Source of the DNA: Hypericum androsaemum
Taxonomy: Eukaryota; Streptophyta; Magnoliopsida; Malpighiales; Hypericaceae
Assembly (NCBI GenBank): GCA_963995505.1
Contig: OZ023190.1
Coordinates: 15,308,092 to 15,372,091 of the forward strand
Length of the DNA: 64,000 nt
Reading direction: 5' to 3'
The notes under the pieces were generated by a model. It worked only from the letters and a program-made list of their open reading frames with translations. It had not been told where the DNA came from and searched no databases. Every line of letters begins with the position of its first letter. The stretch's first letter is position 1. Shown here piece by piece: positions 1 to 12,660 of the stretch. The position numbers and the translations under genes are program-made.

Positions 1-1460
1 AGTGAATTTGTATCTTTCTTTTTTTCTGAAAGATGCTTGTGAAATGGGAAGAACATAAATTAATGCGAGGGTAGCAAATGCTAATAACTTTGTTGATATT
101 CAATAAATTAATTAATTGAGCATAATTTTTTTAGGGGAAACATATTCTCTCATTTCATTAAGTAATATAGACTAGTGGGTACAGTAACATTATTTACTTC
201 CTCACAATTGATTATAAAGGAAAAGTGGAAGAATTCATACCGGTGAGGAATTAGTGACTGGTGCCAACATCCAGTTTGTTGAATCTGATTGTAATATATA
301 ACTGAAAACATGGCTGACAGTTGTAATCTGATATGTGAAATTCACGAAAATTTTAAATTAAATAATAAAAATTTTGAACTTCGTGAATATGAGAGCTGTC
401 TTCCATACAAATTCCACAGATTGTAATACCTAATTTAGATATGACTGGACGTCGCAAAATTTTCTTTGTGAAATGTGACGCAAAAAGTTATTTGTAAAAT
501 TGTATTGCAGACTTGCAGTAACATTTTTCGAATTTAAATTCTAAGCATATAATTAAATCAAAATAGTTGATATCAATTCATGTAAGTTGTTGTCAATAGA
601 AAACTTGCAAGTTTTAACATCATCCGAGTGTTTTCTCACACGAAAATTGTTTAAACAACAGTCACTCGCTTGTTCCTCGGATGGGAAACTGCTTCAAGTC
701 CAACAGCTTCCCTACAAGAAATCACCCGGAGGTTGATCTGTCCTAACTATTACCATCTTTTCCTGCTATTCTAAAATCCGCTCGGACTATATATTAAACA
801 AAATCCACGAGGACTATTCTAATTGTAAACATAAAAACAGAAAAATAAATCCACGAGGACGATGACCTCGGGATTTAAAACATCAGATTTTCTCTCAGTA
901 TCTGGTCCCCACGCAAGTTGTTGGTCAATTGTAATTATCCCTTTGTGCTGAGATTCTTGATGAAAAATATGCAAAAGAGTCTCATGACTGATTCTTCAAA
1001 TTCTTTTTCATGTGGGAAAATACATGTTTCTCCATGAAACACAACCGAAAATATCTCACCAAGTAAGATTACCGACGGAGATATTATTTAGACAGAGATC
1101 ACGAGTAATTTAATCAGAGATCACGAATTCGAAGACCCGTTCAAGAGTTGAGACATCGTAAGCAATGATAAGGACATCCAACTAAATTCTATGTTTTGAT
1201 TCCAGCATATGTCAAAACCAAGCAGACAAGAAAAAACTGAAGCTACAAAAGACTAATAAATCAGGAACCTCGAGGAAAAATTTTCCACAGTTAGGAGGTG
1301 GGACAGACATCCCAAGGAAAATTGGATAATAAAGAAAAGCAAGAGATCAGCAACAAACATAACGATCCTACAGGAAAAGAGCCGCTCGCCAACTAACAAT
1401 TAACAAAATTGATTCACCCAGACAAAAAGCCGTTTGCTACTACATCAAAACCAAATTGTT
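1..1460. other. 3' flank of eIF4A, no gene seen
   Basis: AT-rich sequence downstream of the minus-strand eIF4A stop codon. No reading frame resembling a protein and no recognisable RNA gene. The part nearest 1460 is presumably the 3' untranslated region of eIF4A. A short phrase, CCACGAGGAC, occurs twice (about 807 and 852). Confidence 0.5.
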
Positions 1461-3105
1461 TCAGATGAGGTCGGCAACATTTGCTGGGAGCTCTTCAACC
1501 ACTACATTATAGAACTTCTGGATGTCGTACAGCATTCTGTCGTCCTCCTTGGTGACAAAGTTGATAGCAACTCCCTTTCTCCCAAACCGTCCACTTCGAC
1601 CAATGCGATGGAGATAGTTCTCTGGTTGATTTGGGAGATCGTAATTGATAACAAGGGAGACTTGCTGAACATCGATACCACGGGCCAAAAGGTCTGTGGT
1701 TATGAGCACGCGGGAGGAACCCGACCTAAATTCACGCATGACAATGTCCCTTGAGTTCTGGTCCATGTCTCCATGAGTAGCAGAAACAGTGTGATCCCGA
1801 CTGCGCATGTTATCTGTAAGCCAATCCACCTTGCGCCTTGTGTTTACGAATATGACACTTTGTGTAATTGCCAAAGTCTCGTACAGATCGCAGAGCGTCT
1901 CGAGCTTCCAATCCTCCTTGTCAACACTGACATAAAATTGCTTGATACCCTCGAGGGTCAGCTCATCTCGTTTCACCAAGATCCTCACAGGATTGTTCAT
2001 AAATTTTCTAGTGATCTCAAGGGCTTCTGGAGGCATTGTAGCAGAGAAAACTCCAACCTGAATCTTTGGAGGCAGGAGCTGGAAAATGTCATAGATCTGC
2101 GATGAAGAAGAGCGGTTAAGGAGAAGAACATAATAATAAGTGCAAAAGGACACTGTCATTGCAAGAAAAAGTTTCAATTGAAAATCACAAGGAAGAGTTG
2201 GAATAAAAAATTCCGAAGGTAAGTACAAAACTGTAAGATATTGGAAAAAGTAATAACCTGGTCCTTGAAACCTCTAGATAGCATCTCATCTGCTTCATCC
2301 AGTACAAACATTTTGATGTGGTCAGGTCGAAGAGATTGCCTTCTCAACATGTCAAACACGCGACCAGGGGTACCAACAACAACATGAACTCCATCTGATA
2401 AAATACGCTGATCTTCTCGGACACTGGTTCCTCCAACACAGGCATGAACCTTCACGCCCAGAAAATCACCCAGGGCTCGCATAACCTTTTCAATTTGTTG
2501 GGCTAGTTCTCGGGTGGGAGCAAGAAGCAACGCTTGGCATCGAACCAATTTATAATCAAGCTGCTGCAGAACTCCACAACAAAAAGTAGCCGTCTTTCCT
2601 GTTCCAGACTGGGCTTGTTGGATAACATCAAGCCCCTTGCAGAAGGGGACAATACCTCTCTTCTGGATCGCAGAGGGCTTCTCCAAACCTTAAAAAAAGT
2701 CATGGCAAGCATCGTTAGCAAGTGTCTAAAAGAAAGCGAAAAGATCCAAACACCAACTAAAGCACCGATCAACTTGTGCACATGATTGAGACAAGACAAG
2801 AGAGAGAGAGAGAGCCAGCAACGACGGCTGACAAATCCCAATTGCAGCAGCTCTAGCTCTTACCATAAGCATAGATGGCTCTCAAAAGATTCTCCTGCAA
2901 ACCCATGGCGTCAAAAGTCTCATAAACTTGGTTAAAAGTAGCGAATTCCATTCCATCTTCAAGCCTGCAGGAACTCGAAAGTAATCAGATCAAGGCCAGC
3001 CAGGACAACACTGGAATTCGAGAAAACAACATCCAAAACAATAGACACTTACTGCTCCATCTTAGCGTCGTAAGCCTTGTCATCAAACGGAGATCCCTCA
3101 CCCAT
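1461..3105 (-). CDS. EIF4A: Eukaryotic initiation factor 4A (DEAD-box RNA helicase)
   Basis: ATP-dependent RNA helicase of the eIF4F complex, which unwinds 5' leaders for cytoplasmic ribosome scanning. Four coding exons: 3105-3053, 2964-2864, 2688-2258 and 2096-1461 (1221 nt, 406 residues; plant eIF4A is about 410). Seen in order: Q-motif context LEKPSAIQ, motif I AQSGTGKT, Ia PTRELAQQ, Ib [49 protein letters not shown], and the plant eIF4A ending NVADLI. The end is nearer eIF4A1/2 than the exon-junction protein eIF4A3. The start is the only ATG giving a typical short acidic N-terminus (MGEGSPFDD). It follows a 5'-UTR intron whose acceptor (TTGCAG) lies two bases upstream of the ATG and whose donor is near 3256. 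The N-terminus differs from Arabidopsis eIF4A1, so this is a divergent paralog. All motifs are intact, so it is probably functional. Confidence 0.95.
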
Positions 3106-3327
3106 CCTGCAACAACCAAAACACGATAAGCCCTCGCACATCACAAAGATCTAACAACCAGTTCAACAACAATCCATCGCTAGCCCTAATCAACCACCGG
3201 TACGGCCACAGTTAGTAGTAGCTCAGACCAACACAGATCTATAGTGGAGAATTTACCTGTCGAGTAGTTGTATTGAAAGCGGTAGTTGAAATTCTCTGTC
3301 GTTGTTGAAATTGAGGGGAGGAGGTTT

Positions 3328-3362
3328 GCTTATATATAGGATTAGGGTTAGGGCTTCTAAAT
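3328..3362 (-). promoter_or_regulatory. Probable eIF4A core promoter: telo-box and TATA
   Basis: On the minus strand a telo-box-like CCCTAACCCTAAT (about 3342-3354) precedes CCTATATATAAG (about 3331-3342), a good TATA box, about 75 bases upstream of the 5'-UTR donor. Telo-boxes near the start site are characteristic of plant translation genes, which fits eIF4A. The start site itself is inferred. Confidence 0.6.
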
Positions 3363-5108
3363 TTCCCAAAACTCCTCCGACTTTGATTCCTAAACAGGTC
3401 CAAGAGATTTCTCTCTCTTCAAGTTCGTGTTGGATTAGGAGGTCGGCGGTTTTTCTTGCCCGCGTTGGTTTCCTGTCTTTTTCCGAATTAGTATAGATAC
3501 GGCGCCGTTCGGGTTTATATTGGGCCGAATATCTGGTAATTGGGTTTTCAAACGTGGGCCATCTTCTTATTGGGCTTGTATTTGGACTATACTTTAGGGC
3601 CACTGGTTAGGGAAGGCTTTTTTTGTGGACTGGGCTGTTTGGGAAATATGTCACCGGGCACTTTCATCGACTTGGATGCATAAGTCGCCTCATAGAAGTC
3701 TTGTAGATTTATGCAACCAAGGGAAAGGGCCCATGTTCTTTTTTTGTCAACGAGTGGATAAAAGCGTAGGGTAGGGGTAAATCGAGGAATACTCACCCCA
3801 ACAACATTAAATATTCGTTCAACAAGGGAAACTTTTTACCTTTGAAATATATTATCTACTTCGAACATAAATTACTAAGCCTCGTTAGTATCCGATACAA
3901 GATAATATTGTTGGAATATTAGTAAATATATGGTTTCAACATGTATATAAATCGTAAGCAATATAATAGAGTAGGTAAGAAATAGCTTACGACCACACTT
4001 TGAGTAAAGTATAGAATACCGTCTTCTTCAAGGTAAGGATTTCAGATTCAATCCTAGACGAGGCCACAACAAGCCGTGTGCCTTAAAATTCTTATTACCC
4101 GCCTTATAACTTCAGGACTCCGATGGTAAGAGAGTTCCCAAGGTATAATGCCCAATCCCGTGAATAATAGGAAATACTATTGAACACCTTTCGAACATTT
4201 CGTAGCTTTAGAACTCTCACACTACGCAATTGAGAAATGCTATGCTCTAAGGGGGGAGAAGTAGAAAGCTCAGAAGAGATTGTGAGCTCGGGTGATTTGG
4301 AATAAATGAGGATGCCTCTTTTATAGGCAGTCTCAGACCTCCAACATTCAAATCCAAAATAAATGGCAGCTGTGAATACCACTTATAACTTTGCTATTAC
4401 AAGAGCCATGATTACCCCATATTTACTTGGTTGTTACCGAAAGAAATTGACTGCCACCTTTGAATTCAAATCATCACCTTCTGTGAGGAGAATAATGATT
4501 CAGATGATGGGCTTGTTCAAGCTCAAGCCCGAATACTTTTGGGCTCATTTTGGTCCAACCAGTCCAACCCAGGTTCTAAAAGATATGCCCTGAAACATGA
4601 AACAATTCTCACAAGCCGTACCCGTGCCCGAAATGGGGTAAGGTGCGCACGCTTGCCAAGTTGAGCCGGCCAAAAGGACGGCGCGAGAAGCTTCTCCCTT
4701 CTCCACCAATTTACTTATTCTATACTTCTAGTCCTTTATAAACTTGTCTCACCATGGTGCACAAACCAATGTGGAATTGCACTTATGTTAGTTACATCCA
4801 TACAACTTTGAAGCCAATTTTCATTCACACCTAGAATTAATTTTTCGCAAGTGTTTTATATCGTTACGAAGTTTTGTCAATGAGCTTCGCATTGATCTCA
4901 CAAACATCCAAAACTAATTAGTATGACCTTTATTTTAATTACCTTAAAATTGTCAATTAATCACTTAGACCAGCCAAATTAGTGACCTTTTCTCAACCTG
5001 GTCAAGGAAGAGGACAATTTTTTTTTAAAAAAAAGCTAAACTAATATTCGGCCCTCGCTCGGGCGTGTACCTAGGCTGCCACCCGCCTTTGACACGCGCC
5101 CGGGTTAA
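3363..5108. other. Intergenic, no gene seen
   Basis: No supported gene. Open frames here are short and lack recognisable motifs. A GGCGCCGTT palindrome lies at 3499-3510. Stretches near 3930-4080 and 4600-4760 read like old repeat sequence, but I could not assign a family. Confidence 0.4.
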
Positions 5109-5506
5109 CCCAATATCTAAAATCTTGGCTTATAGAGTTACTCAAATGTTACACTTGATTGAAATATTTTTTTATAGCAAGACGACGATCATAAGAACCA
5201 TTTGAAGATAATTCAAAAGACGAATAATTATGTAAAAGTTATCGAACAATCAAATATAGCACAAATTAGCATCTTAAATTATTTTTCAAATTCCAAAATA
5301 TGTAAAAATATATGTATTTATTAGAAAATATAAATTGATGCAAAATTGGGACCGAGATTTTGCACTAACATTATCTGAAAAAATATTAGGTATTACGATA
5401 GAGAGGTTATTAATTTTTTACACTGGTCCCAACTAGGGACTAAGATTTTTTATCAGTTTAGAGAGGTTATCACTTTAGAGGAGATCACTTTACATAGGTT
5501 TTACTG
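5109..5506. mobile_element. Pogo/Emigrant-like DNA transposon fragment (right end)
   Basis: The right edge reads AGGTTTTACTG followed by TA. Its complement CAGTAAAACCT next to TA is the hallmark terminus of plant Emigrant/Lemi (pogo, Tc1-mariner) elements. Inside, 5113-5290 is homologous to 6210-6376. The left terminus is missing, so this is a truncated copy with no coding capacity. Confidence 0.6.
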
Positions 5507-5508
5507 TA

Positions 5509-6050
5509 ATATGAAAATTCATAATTTTTAATTCTCTAGAAATATAGTCAAACATTGACATATTTTGATACACAATCTAAAATTTTCTCTTCTTTCACTA
5601 CATAATCTCTTTATATTATTTCTATTATGGATCCGAATAATCTTAACTCTCCAAATTATCATTTAACACATCTATTTGTAGCTTGATTTATTTCTTTCTA
5701 ATTTTATATTGTACTTTTGTAATTTGTAATTTTGTTACTTTATTGTAATTTTTTCCTTGTTATAATTGCAGACGCATCATTCTCGTATATTTATTATAAT
5801 TTATATATAAATATAAATATAAATTGATAGTAGATAATATATAGATGAGAGAAAAATTAATTATTTATTTGGTGACCTGGTGTAACTACGGTTGGTAGCC
5901 TTAGTATTTGTATTTAATTATGATTCTCCTCTAATTAAAAATTTGGGTCTAAAGCCCAACACACCTACTTGTATTGGGTCAATCTCTTCATAAACAATTC
6001 TCCAACAAATATAAATCAAAAAACTAAATTTTATTGAAGAGAAAAATATA
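5509..6050. other. AT-rich spacer
   Basis: AT-rich DNA between two fragments of the same transposon type. No gene or structured repeat seen. Confidence 0.4.
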
Positions 6051-6376
6051 CAGTAAAACCTCTATAAAGTGATATCGTTGGGACGGAAAAAAATATATTT
6101 TAGAAAGGTTATCATATAAGAAAAGTTTACATTTTTTTAACTCCAAAATTATGAAAATTGTGTTTTTTAATCAATAAATACGTAAATACCAAAAAATATT
6201 CTATCTATATTAAAACCTAAATTCTTGACTTATAGCGTTATTCAAGTGCTACGATCAGGATATTTTTTTAATACTAAAACTTCGATTACAAGAACTAATT
6301 GAAGATCATTCAAAAAGTGGATGATGATGTAAATTTATCAAAAAAATAATTATAGCACAAATTAGTATTTTAAAGA
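6051..6376. mobile_element. Pogo/Emigrant-like DNA transposon fragment (left end)
   Basis: Starts TA|CAGTAAAACCTCTATAAAG, the Emigrant/Lemi terminal inverted repeat with its TA target site. The interior 6210-6376 repeats 5113-5290 in direct orientation at moderate identity. The right terminus is absent. With the 5109-5506 piece it represents both ends of one family. Confidence 0.65.
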
Positions 6377-6552
6377 CTGGTGGAACTATAGTAGAATAAC
6401 TTCCAAAGATATACCTTTATGGCTACTCGTGTGGTATTTGAAATGTCTTCGGCTTAGTACGCACCAAAGATTGAATCATAATTGTGGATTTTCCGATTTT
6501 CCCCCGTCTTCCATTTGCTATTGGTAAATTTATAATTTTATATATGATAATT

Positions 6553-6553
6553 G

Positions 6554-6608
<55 letters not shown>
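6553..6608. repeat. (TA)n microsatellite
   Basis: Essentially uninterrupted TA dinucleotides over about 54 bases. Confidence 0.95.
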
Positions 6609-6613
<5 letters not shown>

Positions 6614-9300
6614 AAGACAATAAATTTACTATATCAATTATTTTAATGCGTAATATGGACAATTGATAATTTTTAATTGAAAAAAATCTATACAATAAAT
6701 AATCATTTTGATAATGAATCAAACGTAAATAACATTAAAAAATACTTTGAAACTTTTCAAATCAACGACTAATCAACTCCCACTAAGCTAATACAAATTC
6801 TAAAATGAATGATTGGGTCTAATCAACAGTAAGCCGCTCAAATCATCGCAACCAAATAGACTCCTAATAAATGTTAAAACAACTGTTGACAGCCGGTTTC
6901 TAAAACATTAGTGGCCATGTGATTAAAGCACATGTCTCTGATCTTCCCATTTCCGTTATCTGTTATCACATGCTTTGTGACAGAAGTCATGCTGGGAACT
7001 ATCATGGATTAAATTTCTCCACTCATCATGTTTTAGTTTTCCCGAACGAATAATATCGAATCTTATTATAGTTAAATATAACGTTTTATTCATGCATCTG
7101 AATAGGCATATATATTTTCCGAAATCTCGTCAAAAATAGTTGTATACGGCGCAAGATAAACTTTCCCTGTCGGTAGAGGTGGACAAAATATGCTTCTTTT
7201 TATTGGAGCCACACAAGATAAACACCGAAAAAAAAAACCAAGTGGGAAGAATCTACAAAGAACCTTCTCTCTATGAACACCCCGACCACACAAACTATTA
7301 AACCGTTGGTCAGGACCAAGAAAGATTCTAATCTCATCGCATCTTGCAAGACCAAGCAACTACTTTTTTTTCCGGTAGAATACCAAGCAACTACTTGTAA
7401 ATAATAGGCACACGTCTAATATGTTCAAAATATGAAATTGGTCTAAACAAAAAATAATAATTAAATTTAGATTGTGTTTTAGGTTCAACTTTTAAAAAGA
7501 TATAGCTAAAAGAACTATCTATACAATAAAAATTTAATAATATTCAAGTCTAAATATTAAAAATTCACTAAAAATAAACAACCAAGACATGTAAAAAATT
7601 ATTCCAACTTTATCAGAATTTTCTAATTTTTAATTTGTCGTGCTTTTATGCTGCGTTTGTTTTCGTGACTGAACATGACTGAACTGAGATTTTTGTTGAA
7701 GCCCATATTTGGTGCAACAATTGGCCTACACAAAATTGGAAGTTTGTCAAAGCCCACCTCTAAATTCTTGTCTCATCTTTAACCATGGGCCAGAAAATTC
7801 TGTCATAGGACAAAAAAAATTTCTCATATTCTTTTACCGTATTACCCTAAACCTTTTATTTTTAAAATTTATTCACCATATTTAACCTAATTAAAAATGC
7901 TCATTTTATCTAATATGTGATTTACGTATCTGATATCTATTTTTTTATTCGAAATCAAATATTTAAATATTCAAATACGATTCAGATTTTTTAAACTTTA
8001 TTTTCATAAACGAAAATATATAAAAATATTTTATTTGCTATAAATAATTTTGGATGATATTTCATTTGAATAAAATCGTACATAACAAGTTGTTTATTAA
8101 ATTAAATAATTCGTATTATTCGTATTTAATTTTTTGGATATTATATAATTTTTTTGTCGAATACGGATGCCAAAAAATGATTGTTCAAATATTTGAGATA
8201 TAAATAATGCATTTTTTATTGTTTCTTTGACGGGTAGTTTTGTCTTTCACAAAAGTTTTAGGTTGAACTATTACATGTTCCAAACAATAATTGTACCAAA
8301 TGTATTGAAGTTACCAAACACGAGACAAAACAGTTAAAATAAATAGTTTTGTCTAGTATTATTCTGTTCTTTTCTTCTAAACCTTTCTAGAAGAGTTACC
8401 AAACCCACTCTTATGTACTTCACCTACGGACACCAAGATGCGATTTATTTTTTTATTTTTTAGGGGTAACCTCTTTTCTTATTCTACAGCAACAAAACAC
8501 GAGATGCAATCTAATTTATATGGACGAGTTCGAGCCGCCCAAAAGAGCAAACCAGAGAAGGACACTTGTTGCCCAAGAGAAGAAGCACGTATTCCAAGCA
8601 AATCCATTAAATTCATCGGGTTGCTGAAAGTGGAAGAAGAAGAAGATAAGGTTGGATCAAATCGAGGCACCGAGAGACGGAGAGTCTTCCATTTCTTTTT
8701 CACCTGATTCTAGGGTTTCCTTCATATTAAAGTATGATAAAAATCACTTTAGTTTCTTTTGTAATTTACTTTCTACAATTTGAATAATTTTTTAGATAGA
8801 ATAGTCCAGGTATAATTAGACAATAATTTTGGTTTTAATTTTTTTAGAAAGGAAAATGAACATATCCATGTAATATTTTTCTAATTTGTTTTTAATTTTT
8901 TTATTCAACGATATTTGGAGAATTATTTATCTATTGAGATGTTCATTAAAAATATCTATTGAAATTACAATGTATTAAAAATGAACTCTTATCTTAAAGT
9001 AATATATATTGGGAGAAATGAATGGCTGTGGGTCATGTTGGAATGGCAGAAGATGCTCATCATGAATTGATGACGCTGCAAGTGGGTTACCATCTTTTTG
9101 ACAATTTTGATCTGCTTTTTCATGTGGGATGTAAAGAATTAATAATTTCTTTCCGACGGAATGACACTCGTTTGTTCCCACTCCTAAAAGGGTAAGTGTC
9201 ATCATCATCCACTTCCATAATGGGAATTCTATCCCTGCGTTTTTTGCTTCTTGACACATCTAGCTAGACCGAGGATTTCCCGGGAAAAAAAAGAAAAAGT
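6609..9300. other. Intergenic, no gene seen
   Basis: AT-rich, gene-free as far as I can read. A GC-richer patch at 8500-8700 is open on both strands but has no recognisable protein motif. Confidence 0.4.
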
Positions 9301-9304
9301 ACAT

Positions 9305-10105
9305 TTTAGTAAGTTTGACCGTTTTTAAATTTGTGGTTTGGAACCTATCAAACAGGTCCCTGTGGTATCAAAAGATCTCATCCGACTATACGTGGCAGTA
9401 ACGGCCATCTCGAAGGCAGCGTTGCGGTTATCCAATAGGTTACGTGGCTTCCATGGTGCCCTTGCACAACGATGTGGCCTCAGATTGATGGTCTCCAGCT
9501 TGTCTTGTGGTCCCATAGCTGGGCTTTAGTTCCTCAAGTTAGGCAACGCCTCTCGGCAATTTTAGTGCATTGCCTGTTTTGAATTGTGTTGGTGTGAATT
9601 TTATGTTTGACAAAGAGCAAGCACCTTGTGTGCATTGAACCTGTACTTCGTGTTTTGTTGTTGTTTGACAAAGAACGAACACCTGGCATGCATGCTTTAA
9701 TTTAGGGATGAAGAAGGATGCACATTGGGTGTTTAGGTGTTACGAAGATGGTTTCTAATTGAAAGTTATGGAGTTTTATATTTTTCAATGGGCAAGGTGA
9801 GAAAAGGTAGAAGAAAGGGGAAATTGAGGAGGAGTTGGAGTAAGAAGACAGAGAGAGAGATAGGGAGAGGGAGATTTTGAAAAAAACTAAACAAATATGG
9901 GATTGATTTGTATATTTTTCACTCAGCCAACTCAGCAAAAACGTAAACATAAAACGTCTAGTTGCGGTGCCACATATAACTTTTTTGCCTACGTGTAAGC
10001 TAGTCAAATTTGTCAAGGTTTGGGTGAGGTCTTTTGATACTGTAAAAATCTGTTTGATGGGTTCCAAACCACAAACTTAAAAGTGTCAAACGGCCAAACT
10101 ACATT
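9305..10105. mobile_element. Non-autonomous DNA element with long terminal inverted repeats
   Basis: The left end (9309-9385) and right end (10026-10105) are inverted copies: TTTGTGGTTTGGAACC..CAAAC then GTATCAAAAGA on the left, and the complement of GTTTGTGGTTTGGAACCC.. and AGTATCAAAAGA on the right. Repeats are about 75 bases and differ by a few-base gap. No transposase is visible. Outer edges are approximate and I found no convincing target duplication. The long repeats suggest a Mutator-like element, but superfamily is not established. Confidence 0.6.
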
Positions 10106-11495
10106 GGGATAACCTCTTAGAGCATAGACCAAGGGAAAACTGAGCTATCGGAGGTGCCGATTGAACACAAAAGTTAAAAGCCTCAATCTCTCTAGAACTT
10201 TTTAGAGAGAGAATTTTACATTTTCTCCCCTTGGGAATCTACCCTTCTTTGGGATTTTCACCCTTAATCTCTTCTTTCCTCTTCTTCTACCTTGTAACCG
10301 ACCACCCTTCTCCTCCATCCTCCATTCCACCCTCGTCCATCTTTGTCTACCTCTACCCTCCACCTTCTTTCTCTTCCTCGTCCACCCACCTGGTTAGTGG
10401 TCTCTTCGGGTTTTGGCTTATTTTCACCTGGTTACACTTTTGCTTGAATCAACCTGTGCTCAATTTGATATTTGTGGGATTCTCGATTCATTTCCTGTTG
10501 ATGCAGGTGGATAAACTTGCCTTGGTTGGATTCTTTCAACTTTGGCTCTCATTTGTGTGCATCTCGTATGCCTTCAAATGTCCACGAGGTTGTGTCTATG
10601 ATGTGACCTTCTGGTTATTAGCCGATCTTTATATCAGTAGCTTTTTACCTTGGACGTTCGGCTCTCGTTGCATTTCGTCCGCCCTTTGCCTCCACCCATA
10701 CCTCTCTGCTCCTTTAGGATTGATCTTTGTGTTTTCTACAGTGTCTTCGTATGTTGTTTATGTATTTCACTTTCTTTATTATAAACAATTTATTATAATA
10801 CAGGCCTCGAGCCATTACCGCTCCTCATTTCCTATCTGTTCTGATCAATATAGTGACTACATACAGGCGATTTGTCGTAATTGATGGTTCAAAACAGACA
10901 GAATGTTTAGACCATTAATCTTTAACAAAATTTAGAAAACACAAAAGTGGATATTGTAAATTCATCATATTTTTTTTACTAAGAATGAAATTGTAATGGT
11001 TGGTTATACCAATTCATATTTATAAAGAAAATCTAGTAATATCAATGTCACTATATGGTCTAGATGTTATATTTTTATTTGGATGGAATTGTAATGGGGA
11101 TGCTGTGTAATTAGCTTGGAGAATTATAGTGTGAAATTAAATCTAGCGATATCAAAATCAAGATATGGTCCTCTCCTATTGAGATACTCTTTATTTACTG
11201 TGATTTTTTTCACTTGATTTTATCGCGGTGAGGTTTTAACGAGACCGGTTGTTGTAACCTCGTAGGAGGAAATTCAACATTAAGTAAATTGTAAATATTA
11301 CTATTAATAAAATCTACCTATAAGAAAATATTTGCAGACAAGATATTGTAAAACATTAGAATTAGTGTAAATATCTATTTCAAAAATTTTAATTTCTTGG
11401 CCTTCAATTGCTTGTTACATAGATGCGGAGAGAGAAGGAAAAAATGTTAATGTAAGTGGTTAAAATTATGAATTATTGTTGAAAATCTCATATTG
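10106..11495. other. Intergenic; long open frame without support
   Basis: 10231-10884 (+) is open for 217 codons, but its product is a C/T-rich hydrophobic composition with no domain, so I do not call it a gene. The rest is AT-rich. Confidence 0.4.
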
Positions 11496-12660
11496 TTAAT
11501 TGCAAAAATGACAGACTTGTTTATAGTGAGAAACGATAAAACCCCCAATGGTTATGCTTATAAGGGATGAAGTGCACCATTTGTGAGAAACAATCAAACA
11601 CGACAGAAATACAGCTATATCCCTATTGTGTCCGAGGTAAGTCAAGATCAAAGTCCACACTAATTGCTGCCCAAGGTTGTGACGGAACCGGTAATAGTTG
11701 ATAGAGGTATGCATTAGTGGCAGTGTCTTTAGATACTTGGCAAACACCACAGTGAGTAACAAAGCGTGCAACTTCCTTACGTGCACTCGACCAAAAGAAC
11801 TAGCAGAGGACCAATCTGGTTGTCCGATCCCTCCCAACATGTCCCGTAGAATGGACCGCATCGATGAGTAGGTCGTGCAGTCTACAATTAGGAACACATA
11901 ATTGGACCCCTTTAAATAGAAAGACATCGACGCGTGTGTAGTCAGAGTGGGTGACTGATGTAGCAGAGGCATAAATCGGTCCGAAAAAAGGATCAGTGTG
12001 GTATTAGTCCTAAAAGCACTCGAAGTCCACAACATCAATTATCATATTTGCCAGTAGACACTGCCGATGACTTAGGGCATCTGCGACTCGATTAGACGAG
12101 CCAGAGTGATGCTTGATGACAAATATAAATTGTTGCAATAAGTCCACAACATTAGCGTGGCAAGCAGATAGGGAATTCTGGGAAGCAATATGCTTTAAAG
12201 CTTCATAGTCCTTGTAGATAATAAACTCCCACTGAAATAAGTAGTAACGCCAGTGTTGCACTGCTCAGACAGTAACATGAAACTCGATGTCGTAAGTACT
12301 ATATCGCGAGCGAGCACCAGATAACTTTTCGCTAAGAAACTCGACCAGACGACCTTCTTGGCTCAACAGAACACCAATGCCTACTTTAGAGGCGTCACAA
12401 TGTATCTCAAACGAAGTGTCAAAGTCAGGGAGCACAAGAATAAGTGTGTTAGTGAGCTTATGCTTGATGATTGTAAATGCCACATGTCTGACTCCAATAG
12501 AAAGACTTTTCATTCATAGAATCGGTAAGAGGAGTCATAATAGAACTGAAATGCGGAATAAAACATCGATAAAAAGAAGCCAACCCATGAAAACTGTGAG
12601 CTTCTGTCATGGTTTACAAACATGTAAACCATGACAGAAGCTCCCGGAAGACCACAAGAA
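11496..12660 (-). mobile_element. Decayed Ty3/gypsy retrotransposon pol fragment
   Basis: Reading the minus strand with several frame changes, the order is: end of the reverse transcriptase thumb (a FYR.FI..FS motif near 12560), RNase H (start of the domain with CDASKVGIGVLL, then SEKLSGA and YSTYD; after a frame break DYEALKHI and VADALSHR), then an integrase zinc-binding and core region (THCGVCQ, then VDFD.DLPRT) around 11600-11800. Stops and frameshifts throughout make it non-functional. No LTRs found nearby. Confidence 0.8.
12599..12642. repeat. Perfect 19-bp inverted repeat (hairpin)
   Basis: Arms 12599-12617 (AGCTTCTGTCATGGTTTAC) and 12624-12642 are exact complements around a 6-base loop AAACAT. 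It sits in the gypsy pol relic where the thumb-region reading breaks. Confidence 0.9.

Noticed and set aside
8438..8707. Open frames on both strands in a GC-richer patch
   Set aside because: Neither product shows a motif or exon boundaries; a fragment cannot be excluded but is not supported.
10231..10884. 217-codon open frame on the plus strand
   Set aside because: Pyrimidine-rich DNA giving an aromatic, hydrophobic product with no domain, no homolog I recognise and no sensible exon context.
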